DNA from: Acidimicrobiaceae bacterium
GTDB lineage: Bacteria > Actinomycetota > Acidimicrobiia > Acidimicrobiales > Palsa-688
Assembly: GCA_009785715.1 (NCBI GenBank)
Contig: WQVT01000013.1
Span: 1 to 15,220 of the forward strand
DNA: 15,220 nucleotides
Direction of reading: 5' to 3'
Shown: positions 1 through 6,364 of the stretch, in pieces
Numbering within the stretch: the stretch's first letter is position 1
How the letters are laid out: each line of letters opens with the position of its first letter
The notes under the pieces: model-generated
The model's database searches: none
The model's input: only the letters and a program-made list of their open reading frames with translations
Told to the model about the DNA's origin: nothing
Made by a program: the position numbers and the translations under genes

Positions 1-710
1 CCGAACGAGGTGACCAGGGTGTAGCCCTTCCCGTCCCGCGAGCCCACCACGGCGACCGTCTCGCACTGGGTGGCACTGGTGCAGGTTTCGGGCGGCGGCG
101 GCGCCGGAGTGAGGCAGGCGGTGGTCTGGTTCGCCGTGTTGTCGTCGGTGGCGGCGGTGGTCGTGCAGCTCGGGTCGATCTCCCAGGGCGGCACGCAGCT
201 GACCACCCGGCAGTGGATCCGCCCGAGGCAGCTCACGTTCTGGTTGCACTGGCCGTAGCGGAACTGGAAGCACCCCGTCAGGTAGTTGTCGCACGACCCG
301 CCGGCGCACTCGCAGTTCAGCCCGTCGCAGCCGGGATCGCAGAACCCGAAGCCGGAACCGCACCCGCTGGTGCAGCTGCACGTGGCGTTGCAGTCCATGT
401 AGTAGCGGGGCCCGCTGCAGTAGATGGATCCGTCGGCCTTCCACCAGCCGCCCATCACGGTGCCCGCCGGGCACATGTTCTCGCCGTTCAGGACGCAGCA
501 GAACTCCGTGTAGCCGGCGCAGCACGTGGTGCCGCAGCCGCAGGACGAGCTGCCGCAGCTGCACACCTGGGCGTACGCGGTGCCCGGCTCGAGCAGGTAG
601 CTGGTGCCGCTCACGGTCAGGGCGCTCCCGGCGAAGGCCGAGCGAACCACGAAGCTACGGCGCGACAGGCGCGACTCGAGGAACCCGGACACCCGGTCGA
701 CCATCGTCAT
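1..710 (-). CDS. Tat-exported, cysteine-rich methylamine dehydrogenase light-chain-like protein (3' end outside window)
   Basis: 236 residues are visible and the C-terminus lies beyond the window. The N-terminus is a twin-arginine signal (SRRSF at about 16-20, then a hydrophobic stretch) with a likely cleavage site after AYA at 47. The visible mature part holds 28 cysteines in 189 residues, with CxC, CC and CxxxC patterns. The segment CPAGTVMGGWW (80-90), followed by YC at 97-98 and YYMDC at 103-107, resembles the region around the first quinone-forming Trp of methylamine dehydrogenase light chain (MauA: CPPGTKLATASW, then YRDCC). Candidate cofactor tryptophans are W89/W90 and W176. MauA is periplasmic, has six disulfides and a tryptophan tryptophylquinone, and needs MauD and MauE to fold; homologues of both lie just upstream here. 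The start overlaps the preceding stop (ATGA), with GGAG 8 bases upstream. It is longer than MauA, with a proline-rich segment near 201-207 and further sequence after it. Quinone formation and the substrate are not shown; it could be a structural disulfide-rich protein. Confidence 0.7.
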   Translation of the reverse strand, partial: MTMVDRVSGFLESRLSRRSFVVRSAFAGSALTVSGTSYLLEPGTAYAQVCSCGSSSCGCGTTCCAGYTEFCCVLNGENMCPAGTVMGGWWKADGSIYCSGPRYYMDCNATCSCTSGCGSGFGFCDPGCDGLNCECAGGSCDNYLTGCFQFRYGQCNQNVSCLGRIHCRVVSCVPPWEIDPSCTTTAATDDNTANQTTACLTPAPPPPETCTSATQCETVAVVGSRDGKGYTLVTSF

Positions 711-1303
711 TGGTGCACTCCAGTGGTTTCCAAATGGCTCCGTTCGAAGTGGCTGGGGTCGAAATTGCGCAGTGCGGTCAGCCGCGCCAACGGGGACAGG
801 ACGGCGAAGGCGAGCCCTGCCGTCAGCACGCTCGCCACCACCAGGGGGACTCCGTGGTAGGGCTGTTGTGCGAGCACGCCCCCGATGGTGCCGGACACGC
901 CGGCTATCGCCATCCCCACCCCGCCGGCACAGAGGCCGAGGTCGATGACCGCATGGAGGATGGTTGGAGGCGTGTCGGGTGAACCGAAACACCCGCAGGT
1001 GGCGAGCACCCCGCCCTTCGCCCGGGCGTAGAGCACGAAGCCGGCGAAGGCCAGGTAGGAGGCGGCGACGAGCGCCGCGAGCGGCCGGACGGGGAAGATC
1101 AGAGCCACCACGCCGAGCAGGCCCTCGAGGCCCGCCAGCACCCGCACCCCCGGGCTCAGGATGCGCATCGGCACGCCTCGGCGGGTTCCCCTGCCGGAGA
1201 GCTCCGCCAGCGCCCGGGCGGTGTCGCCCGGGCGGAGGGACTTGGCCGCCCCCGCGAACCCGAGCAGACCGACCGCCACCAGGTAGATGCCGACCAGCGC
1301 CAT
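707..1303 (-). CDS. MauE/DoxX-type redox-associated membrane protein
   Basis: 198 aa with about five hydrophobic segments (roughly 3-20, 48-71, 73-93, 115-137, 151-175). Between the third and fourth lies ATCGCFG (101-107) with cysteines 103 and 105, a motif typical of MauE-type proteins in the DoxX-like membrane superfamily. MauE works with MauD in methylamine utilisation and is needed for correct disulfide formation in the light chain, probably by passing redox equivalents across the membrane. The start at 1303 is supported by GGAGG about 7 bases upstream and by TGATG overlap with the preceding stop; a longer reading frame extends upstream but its sequence there is arginine-rich shadow of the neighbouring gene. 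The stop overlaps the start of the light-chain-like gene, so the two are probably translationally coupled. The family call is solid; the partner is inferred from position. Confidence 0.82.
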   Translation of the reverse strand: MALVGIYLVAVGLLGFAGAAKSLRPGDTARALAELSGRGTRRGVPMRILSPGVRVLAGLEGLLGVVALIFPVRPLAALVAASYLAFAGFVLYARAKGGVLATCGCFGSPDTPPTILHAVIDLGLCAGGVGMAIAGVSGTIGGVLAQQPYHGVPLVVASVLTAGLAFAVLSPLARLTALRNFDPSHFERSHLETTGVHQ

Positions 1304-1806
1304 CAGGCACCTCCGACGGTTGTGGTGGGCGCAGCGGCGGCGGAGAGCGGGGCCGGCGGGGTGATGGTGATTCCCGCCAGCAACCGGTTGACCCTCGGGA
1401 CGAGCGACGTCGCCAGGACGCTGCTCCCGAGGACGGCATAGAAGGTGAACGGCTTTCCGTTCTCGGTGAAGAACCACTGCGTCCCCGCCTGTCCGGGCGC
1501 ACCCCGGCGCAGGAGGTAGGGCTTGAAGTGCTCGGGAGAGAGCGTGCGGGGCATGCCCACCCGGGCGAAGAGGGCCTTGCCGAGCGATTCCGGTCCGTAC
1601 TGGAACAACACGGCGAAGATGTCGGTCGGGCTCATGGCCACCGGCACCCCGCCGCCGAAGTCGGCGGTGTTCTCGGGGATGGGGAACGTGGCGAAGTGCA
1701 TCACCGGGTAGGTCTCCGTCCCCACCGCCGCGGCCCTCCGGAAGACGCGCCCCTCGAAGCCCGGCGGGAGCTCCGCAGAGAGGCCCTGACCTCTGAGCGA
1801 CGCCAT
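1303..1806 (-). CDS. Uncharacterised 167-aa protein within the mau-like operon
   Basis: I do not recognise a named family. The protein has no cysteine, no signal peptide and no clear membrane helix, although FTFYAVLGSSVLATSLV (about 119-135) is moderately hydrophobic. Visible blocks are LPPGFEGRVFRR near the N-terminus, MHFATFPIP, a glycine-rich DFGGGVPVAM, AVLFQYGPESLGKALF, and a PGQAGTQWFFTENGKPF segment; the C-terminus is alanine/proline/threonine-rich and looks disordered. The mix of conserved-looking aromatic and glycine blocks suggests a folded cytoplasmic domain. It is joined at both ends by single-base TGATG overlaps to the MauD-like gene upstream and the MauE-like gene downstream. 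It has no Shine-Dalgarno of its own, so it probably depends on translational coupling. This tight placement suggests a role in making or exporting the cysteine-rich product, but nothing in the sequence shows a reaction. Confidence 0.75.
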   Translation of the reverse strand: MASLRGQGLSAELPPGFEGRVFRRAAAVGTETYPVMHFATFPIPENTADFGGGVPVAMSPTDIFAVLFQYGPESLGKALFARVGMPRTLSPEHFKPYLLRRGAPGQAGTQWFFTENGKPFTFYAVLGSSVLATSLVPRVNRLLAGITITPPAPLSAAAAPTTTVGGA

Positions 1807-2672
1807 CAGCGCTGCGGGGTCGGGGTCGAGACCGGCTCCGACGTCGCCTCGGGGCCGGGTCGGGCCAGGTGGGCCGTCGAGGCGAACACGTCGTCGAGGC
1901 CGCGGGGGTACAGGCTCGGGTCGCCGGGGTGGATCCCGGCGCGGCGCAGCTCCTCGTCGTTCGCCTGCTCCCGCTCGGCCCCGTTCAACCCCACGGCCAT
2001 GGCCCTGCTCGGCGCGGAAGTGGAGGCGAAGGGTCCCCTCGCGTCGACATCGGCCCGTCCGACCAGGTCGGCGACCTGGGAGAGCTGGTGGGCGACCCCC
2101 TCGCCGATGCGGCGACCGGCTTCACCGTCGACGAGCACGAAGAAGGGCGACCCGGGCACCTCGTAGTCCGACCAGGCCGCGGTCGACATGATCACCGTGA
2201 TCCCGGGCGGCGCCTTGGCGGCGATGGTGTCGGCGCTCTCCCACTCCGGGCCCTTCGTGACCACCACAACCCGGGTGCTCGCCGGCAGCAGCGCACGCTG
2301 CGCCGGGTCGCCGAGGGCGCTCCAGAAGGCCTGGCAGCTGGTGCATCCCGAGGAGAGGAACGCGAGGAGCGTCTCGCCGGCCGTGCTCACCGACACCACG
2401 AGCTCGTCGCCGCCGGGGGCTCGGCCCTCGAGGTCGAAAACCGACGTCGAGTTTCGTTCGGATGGGAGCGGGGGGTTCAGGAGTGCGGGATTCGTCCGCA
2501 GGGCCACGGGAGTCTCCACTCCGCCGGACGGGTCGCCAGCGGCGGGATCGCCCACCCCGACGCCCAATGAGTGCAGTGCACGGATGATGTCCGCGTGGCT
2601 ACGCAACAGGCCCACCACGAGCACCCCCAGCAACAACACCATCGCGATCAGGACCACCACGACTGCCAGCAC
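1806..2672 (-). CDS. Membrane-anchored thioredoxin-like protein, MauD-like
   Basis: 288 aa. Residues 2-22 form one hydrophobic helix that should anchor the protein with the rest outside the cytoplasm. A thioredoxin/redoxin fold follows: FLSSGCTSCQAFW at about 105-117 carries the CxxC active site (C110, C113), and VPGSPFFVLVDG at 172-183 supplies the cis-proline strand. This matches MauD, the membrane-tethered disulfide protein needed for methylamine dehydrogenase light-chain maturation; TlpA/ResA-type redoxins are the alternative. A tail of about 80 residues after the fold, rich in A, S, P and charged residues, has no counterpart I recognise. The GTG start is chosen because GAGGAGG sits 5 bases upstream and the hydrophobic helix begins at once. 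It is the first gene of a four-gene operon and its stop overlaps the next start (TGATG). The presence of MauE and the cysteine-rich protein downstream supports a role in oxidative folding. Confidence 0.8.
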   Translation of the reverse strand: MLAVVVVLIAMVLLLGVLVVGLLRSHADIIRALHSLGVGVGDPAAGDPSGGVETPVALRTNPALLNPPLPSERNSTSVFDLEGRAPGGDELVVSVSTAGETLLAFLSSGCTSCQAFWSALGDPAQRALLPASTRVVVVTKGPEWESADTIAAKAPPGITVIMSTAAWSDYEVPGSPFFVLVDGEAGRRIGEGVAHQLSQVADLVGRADVDARGPFASTSAPSRAMAVGLNGAEREQANDEELRRAGIHPGDPSLYPRGLDDVFASTAHLARPGPEATSEPVSTPTPQR

Positions 2673-2710
2673 ATCGCCTCCTCTGCAATTCGGTCCCCGG
2701 CATCCAGACC

Positions 2711-2746
2711 GTGCCCAATTCCACCGAGGAAAGTTCTGTTTAGCAA
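2711..2746 (-). promoter_or_regulatory. Candidate promoter of the mau-like operon
   Basis: On the minus strand TTGCTA (2746-2741) and TGGAAT (2723-2718) are separated by exactly 17 bases, each matching the sigma-70-type consensus at four of six positions. They lie in the 102-base gap after the rnj stop, in a patch poorer in GC than its surroundings, and would start transcription about 40 bases before the GTG with its strong GAGGAGG site. I see no clear rnj terminator in this gap, so read-through from rnj is also possible. Confidence 0.4.
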
Positions 2747-2774
2747 GGTTGTCACCGCCTTGCGTGGATCTTGT

Positions 2775-4538
2775 CTACGCCTCCATCACAACCGGGACGA
2801 TCATCGGACGCCTCCGGGTCCGCTCGGAGACGAACTTCCCGAGCGCTGCGCGGGCCCGCCGGCGCAGGTTCTCGACGTCGATCGGGCCGGGCTGGATGGC
2901 ATCCACCATGGCGTCGGCAACCACCTCGCGGGCCTCGCCGAGCAGCTCTTCTGCCTCCGGCGCAAAGACCCAGCCCTTGGTGATGATCTCCGGCCCGTTC
3001 AGCACCTCGCCGTTCTTCGAGTCGACGGTCACCACCACGATCACCACGCCCTCCTCGGCGAGGACCTGCCGGTCGCGCAGCACCCCCCGACCCACGTCGC
3101 CGACGATGCCGTCGACGTAGAGGTATCCGGCCGCCACCGCCCCGGCGAAATCGATGCCGTCGCCGTCCAACTCGACCACGTCACCGTCCTCGGCCAGGAG
3201 GATGCGGTTCTCGGGGACCCCCACCAGCGCCGCGAGCCGGGCGTGGTGGGTCAGGTGGCGGAACTCGCCGTGAACCGGGATGAACGATTCGGGACGGCAG
3301 AGCGAGATCAGGGTCTTCAGCTCGTCGCGTCGGGCATGGCCACTGACGTGCACCCGGGCCAGCCCGGAATGGACCACGTCGGCCCCGCGACGGGTGAGGC
3401 CGTCGATGACCTTGCCCACGCTGGTCTCGTTGCCGGGGATGGCGTGCGAAGAGAGGATCACGAGGTCGCCCTCCCCCACGGTCAGCCAGCGGTTCTCTCC
3501 CCCCGCCATCAGCGCGAGGGCCGACATGGGCTCGCCCTGGGACCCCGTCGAGATGACGCAGATCCGCCGCGGGTCATAGTCGCCGACCTTCTCGATGTCC
3601 ACGAGGCTCGCGTCGGGGATCGACAGGAGGCCGAGCGATCGGGCCAGCGCCACGTTCTTGCCCATCGAGCGGCCGAGGGTGGCAACCGTCCGACCGTGCC
3701 GGATGGCCGCATCCGCGATCTGCTGAATGCGGTGAATATGGCTGGCGAAGCAGGCGACGATCACCCGCTTGTCCGGGTTCTGGGCGAACAGTGCGTCGAT
3801 CACGCCACCCACGCTCCGCTCGGAGTCGGTATGTCCCTCCTCCTCGGCGTTGGTGGAGTCGGCAAGGAGAAGCCTGACGCCCTCATCGGAGGCGATCGCC
3901 CCGATGCGGGCCAGGTCGGTGGCCCGCCCGTCCACGGGGGTGAGGTCGATCTTGAAATCGCCGGAGTGGAGGATGACGCCCTGCGGGGTGTGGAAGGCGG
4001 TGGCGAAGCCATGCGGCACGGAGTGCGTGACCGGAATGAACTCGACGTCGAACGGTCCGATCCGGCGCCGCTCGTGGTCGCGGACGATCACGAACTCCGT
4101 GCGATCGAGGAGCCCGGCCTCCTCGATGCGACTACGGGCCAACCCGAGACTGAGCTCGGACCCGAAGATCGGGAAGCTCAGCTCCCGGAGGAGGAAGCTG
4201 AGGCCGCCGCAGTGGTCCTCGTGACCGTGGGTGATGATGCATCCCTCGATCCGGTCGGCGTTGTCGATCAGGTAGGAGAAGTCCGGGAGCACCAGGTCCA
4301 CGCCCGGCATGTCGAGGTCAGGAAACATGATCCCGCAGTCGAGGATGATGATCCGCCCCTCGACCTCGATGCAGGCACAGTTCCGCCCGATCTCGCCCAA
4401 CCCGCCGAGGAACACCACCCGGACCGGGGCGGCGGGGGCGGTTCTGTCGGCCTCCGTTGATCCGCCGCGCCGGCCCCGCCGGGCGCGTCGGGTCGACTCC
4501 CCGGGAGGTGGCTCCGTGGCCGGGGTCGGGCTAGGCAT
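2775..4538 (-). CDS. rnj: Ribonuclease J
   Basis: 587 aa metallo-beta-lactamase/beta-CASP ribonuclease with 5'-3' exonuclease and endonuclease activity in mRNA decay and rRNA processing. The zinc-binding signature HGHEDH is at 104-109; the THSVPH block (171-176) and HSGDF (191-195, D194) supply further metal-site residues, and SGHARRDELK and PVHGEFRHL mark the end of the beta-CASP part. The first 38 residues are proline/arginine-rich and low in complexity, ahead of the core opening VRVVFLGGLGEIG. No better internal start is visible, and the chosen ATG overlaps the dapA stop by 8 bases, so translation is probably coupled; there is no Shine-Dalgarno. The dapA-rnj pair is also known from mycobacteria and other actinomycetes. 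The call is secure; only the start and length of the basic tail are open. Confidence 0.96.
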   Translation of the reverse strand: MPSPTPATEPPPGESTRRARRGRRGGSTEADRTAPAAPVRVVFLGGLGEIGRNCACIEVEGRIIILDCGIMFPDLDMPGVDLVLPDFSYLIDNADRIEGCIITHGHEDHCGGLSFLLRELSFPIFGSELSLGLARSRIEEAGLLDRTEFVIVRDHERRRIGPFDVEFIPVTHSVPHGFATAFHTPQGVILHSGDFKIDLTPVDGRATDLARIGAIASDEGVRLLLADSTNAEEEGHTDSERSVGGVIDALFAQNPDKRVIVACFASHIHRIQQIADAAIRHGRTVATLGRSMGKNVALARSLGLLSIPDASLVDIEKVGDYDPRRICVISTGSQGEPMSALALMAGGENRWLTVGEGDLVILSSHAIPGNETSVGKVIDGLTRRGADVVHSGLARVHVSGHARRDELKTLISLCRPESFIPVHGEFRHLTHHARLAALVGVPENRILLAEDGDVVELDGDGIDFAGAVAAGYLYVDGIVGDVGRGVLRDRQVLAEEGVVIVVVTVDSKNGEVLNGPEIITKGWVFAPEAEELLGEAREVVADAMVDAIQPGPIDVENLRRRARAALGKFVSERTRRRPMIVPVVMEA

Positions 4539-5421
4539 GCGCGGTCGTCAGTTCGGCCACCACCCGACGGGCGACATCTTCGAGGCCGTCGGGCACCGGG
4601 TCCATCGGCGGCCGGCACGGCCCGGCCGGGAGCCCGAGGACCCGCAGCATGACCTTGGTCGGGAGCGGGTTGGGCGCCTCCTCGCTGGACTGGAACCGGT
4701 GCGATGGGATCAGGCGGGCGTTGAGCGCCCGGGCCCGGTCGACGTCCCCCTTCAGATGCGCCTCGACCATCTCCCCGAGCACCGCTCCGGCCCAGTGGGA
4801 CTCGACCGAGATCACGCCGACCGCGCCGACCGACAGGAGTGGAAGCGTGTCGCCGTCGTTGCCGCTGTAGAGCTCGAAGCTGCCCGGGGCCTCCGCGATC
4901 AGCTCCGCCGTGGCGGCCGGGTTGCCGGTGGCGTCCTTCACGCCGGCGATGGTGCCCTCGTTCGCCAGCTCGAGGATCGTCCGGGTCGCCACCTTCCGCC
5001 CGGTGCGGACGGGGATGTCGTAGAGCAGGACCGGCAGGCCGTTCGCGGCAGCCGCGAGGGCCCGGATGTGGGCGGCGATCCCCGCCTGGGACGGGCGGTT
5101 GTAATAGGGCGACACGGCCAGGATCCCGTCCACCCCGGCCTCCACCGCGGCCTCGGTGAGCTTGACCGAGTGGGCCGTGTCGGCGGTGCTCGTTCCCGCC
5201 AGGACGGGGACGTTGACGGCCTCCTTGACCGTCTTCCAGAGAACGACCTTTTCCCCATCCGTGAGTGTCGGCGACTCCCCGGTGGTGCCGGAGAGGACCA
5301 GCGCGTCGTTGCCGTGCTCGACAAGCCACCGGGCGAGGACCACCGCCCCGTCGACGTCGAGCTCACCGTCGTCATGGAAGGGGGTGACCATGGCGCATAC
5401 CACCGGACCAAAGCGAGGCAT
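4531..5421 (-). CDS. dapA: 4-hydroxy-tetrahydrodipicolinate synthase
   Basis: 296 aa, close to the 292 of the E. coli enzyme. It condenses pyruvate with aspartate semialdehyde, the first step committed to diaminopimelate and lysine. A TIM-barrel Schiff-base aldolase: SGTTGES (44-50) holds the threonine pair of the proton relay, SPYYNRPSQ (104-112) holds Y107, LYDIPVRTG (133-141) holds Y134 and GVKDATGN (160-167) holds the catalytic K162. The start at 5421 gives MPRFGPVVCAMVTPF, which fits the family N-terminus; an ATG six codons upstream (5439) is possible. No Shine-Dalgarno precedes it, but TAGCAT lies 7 bases before the ATG, suggesting leaderless expression. It diverges from dapB and overlaps rnj downstream. 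Confidence 0.95.
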   Translation of the reverse strand: MPRFGPVVCAMVTPFHDDGELDVDGAVVLARWLVEHGNDALVLSGTTGESPTLTDGEKVVLWKTVKEAVNVPVLAGTSTADTAHSVKLTEAAVEAGVDGILAVSPYYNRPSQAGIAAHIRALAAAANGLPVLLYDIPVRTGRKVATRTILELANEGTIAGVKDATGNPAATAELIAEAPGSFELYSGNDGDTLPLLSVGAVGVISVESHWAGAVLGEMVEAHLKGDVDRARALNARLIPSHRFQSSEEAPNPLPTKVMLRVLGLPAGPCRPPMDPVPDGLEDVARRVVAELTTAHA

Positions 5422-5434
5422 GTCGGCGATGCTA
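5421..5434 (-). promoter_or_regulatory. Candidate leaderless promoter (-10 box) of dapA
   Basis: TAGCAT (5434-5429 on the minus strand) fits the actinobacterial TANNNT -10 pattern. Seven bases separate it from the A of the ATG at 5421, the spacing expected if transcription begins at the start codon. No convincing -35 box or ribosome binding site is seen. Confidence 0.45.
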
Positions 5435-5497
5435 CCCATCGGGTGTGACGGGCTTCGTGACCGCCGCTCGGTCCGGCATGGTCGAGAGCGGTCTGGA

Positions 5498-5510
5498 TAC
5501 GCTCGGGGCA
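5498..5510 (+). promoter_or_regulatory. Candidate leaderless promoter (-10 box) of dapB
   Basis: TACGCT (5498-5503) is a TANNNT -10 box, followed by six bases and then the ATG of dapB at 5510. With the usual 6-7 base spacing, transcription would start on the A of the start codon. The bases before the ATG (CGGGGC) do not form a normal spaced Shine-Dalgarno. The 88-base dapA/dapB spacer therefore looks like two back-to-back leaderless promoters. Confidence 0.45.
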
Positions 5511-6295
5511 TGGCGGCACCCTTGCGAGTGGCGGTCCTCGGAGCCGGCGGGCGGATGGGATCGACGGTGTGCGAGGCCGTGATGGGCGCTCCCGACCTCG
5601 AGCTGGTGGCGGCCGTGGACCCCGTTCACGTCGGCGAGACGGCCCCGGGCGGTCTCTCGATTGCGGCGGGCGTCGACGCCGTCGGGGAAGCAGGCGCGGC
5701 GGCCGTCGTCGACTTCACGGTGGCCACCGCCGCCCGGGAGAACCTCCGTTGGTGCGCCGGCCACCACGTGCACGCCGTGGTGGGCACCACCGGGCTGAAC
5801 GACGAGGACTTCGACGCCCTCGCGAAGCTCTTCCCCGCCGACGGCCCCGCCGGCTGCATCGTGGCGCCCAACTTCGCCCTCGGCGCGGTGCTCATGATGC
5901 GCTTCGCCGAGCTGGCCGCACCCTGGTTCGCCACGGCGGAGATCATCGAGCTGCACCACGACGCCAAGGTGGACGCACCCTCGGGCACGGCCGTCTCCAC
6001 CGCCGAGCGCATGGCGGCGGCGTCGAAGGCCTGGGGCGTCGACCCCACCGAGGTGGAGCGCGTGGCCGGCGCCCGGGGCGGCCTGGGGCCGGAGGGGATC
6101 CACATCCATTCCGTCCGCCTCCGGGGCCTGGTCGCCCATCAGGAGGTCATCCTCGGCGACACCGGACAGACGCTCACGATCCGCCACGACACCACCGACC
6201 GGACCTCGTTCATGCCCGGCGTGCTGGCGGCGCTGCGGGCCTTGCCCGGGCGGCCGGGGCTGACCGTCGGCCTCGACGCCCTCCTCGGCTTCTAG
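5510..6295 (+). CDS. dapB: 4-hydroxy-tetrahydrodipicolinate reductase
   Basis: 261 aa. It reduces the DapA product with NAD(P)H in the diaminopimelate/lysine pathway. The N-terminal Rossmann fold opens with VAVLGAGGRMG (7-17), and VVGTTGL (90-96) and APNFALG (119-125) line the cofactor site. ELHHDAKVDAPSGTA (147-161) is the catalytic signature, with the His pair at 149-150 and K153. The start is set by family alignment; in-frame sequence continues upstream without similarity. It is the only biosynthetic gene here on the plus strand: it diverges from dapA, with which it would normally be co-directional in mycobacteria, and converges on the M16 peptidase gene. That suggests a local inversion. 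The call is secure. Confidence 0.95.
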   Translation: MAAPLRVAVLGAGGRMGSTVCEAVMGAPDLELVAAVDPVHVGETAPGGLSIAAGVDAVGEAGAAAVVDFTVATAARENLRWCAGHHVHAVVGTTGLNDEDFDALAKLFPADGPAGCIVAPNFALGAVLMMRFAELAAPWFATAEIIELHHDAKVDAPSGTAVSTAERMAAASKAWGVDPTEVERVAGARGGLGPEGIHIHSVRLRGLVAHQEVILGDTGQTLTIRHDTTDRTSFMPGVLAALRALPGRPGLTVGLDALLGF

Positions 6296-6364
6296 ACCGC
6301 CGGCCTCAAGGCCGCCCGCTGAGACCGCCCGCTTCGGACCGCCGGCTTCAGACCGTCGCCCCGA
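6295..6364. repeat. Degenerate short tandem repeats at the dapB / M16 peptidase junction
   Basis: Units close to GACCGCCGGCTTCA recur: 6295-6308 (GACCGCCGGCCTCA), an imperfect copy in 6310-6322, 6323-6336 (GACCGCCCGCTTCG), 6337-6350 (GACCGCCGGCTTCA) and a partial one from 6351. The first begins on the last base of the dapB stop; the fourth ends on the bases that form the peptidase stop. A small hairpin CGGCC-TCAA-GGCCG (6301-6314) lies inside. The array fills the 52-base convergent gap. Confidence 0.6.

Noticed and set aside
1304..1477. Upstream extension of the MauE-like frame
   Set aside because: Arginine/histidine-rich and hydrophilic, unlike MauE; ATG 1303 has a GGAGG site and begins directly with the first membrane helix.
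964..2166. Plus-strand open frame of 400 codons across the MauE-, unknown- and MauD-like genes
   Set aside because: Arginine/proline-rich translation typical of an antisense frame; the minus-strand genes have ribosome binding sites, motifs and tight overlaps.
1..2672. Complete methylamine dehydrogenase system
   Set aside because: Only the light-chain-like protein and two maturation-type proteins are visible; no heavy chain, amicyanin or MauG is present in the window, so methylamine oxidation cannot be claimed.
2571..4460. Long plus-strand open frame opposite rnj (629 codons)
   Set aside because: It is the antisense shadow of rnj in high-GC DNA; its translation is low in complexity (H, D, V, R, P) and matches no family, while the opposite strand encodes a complete RNase J.
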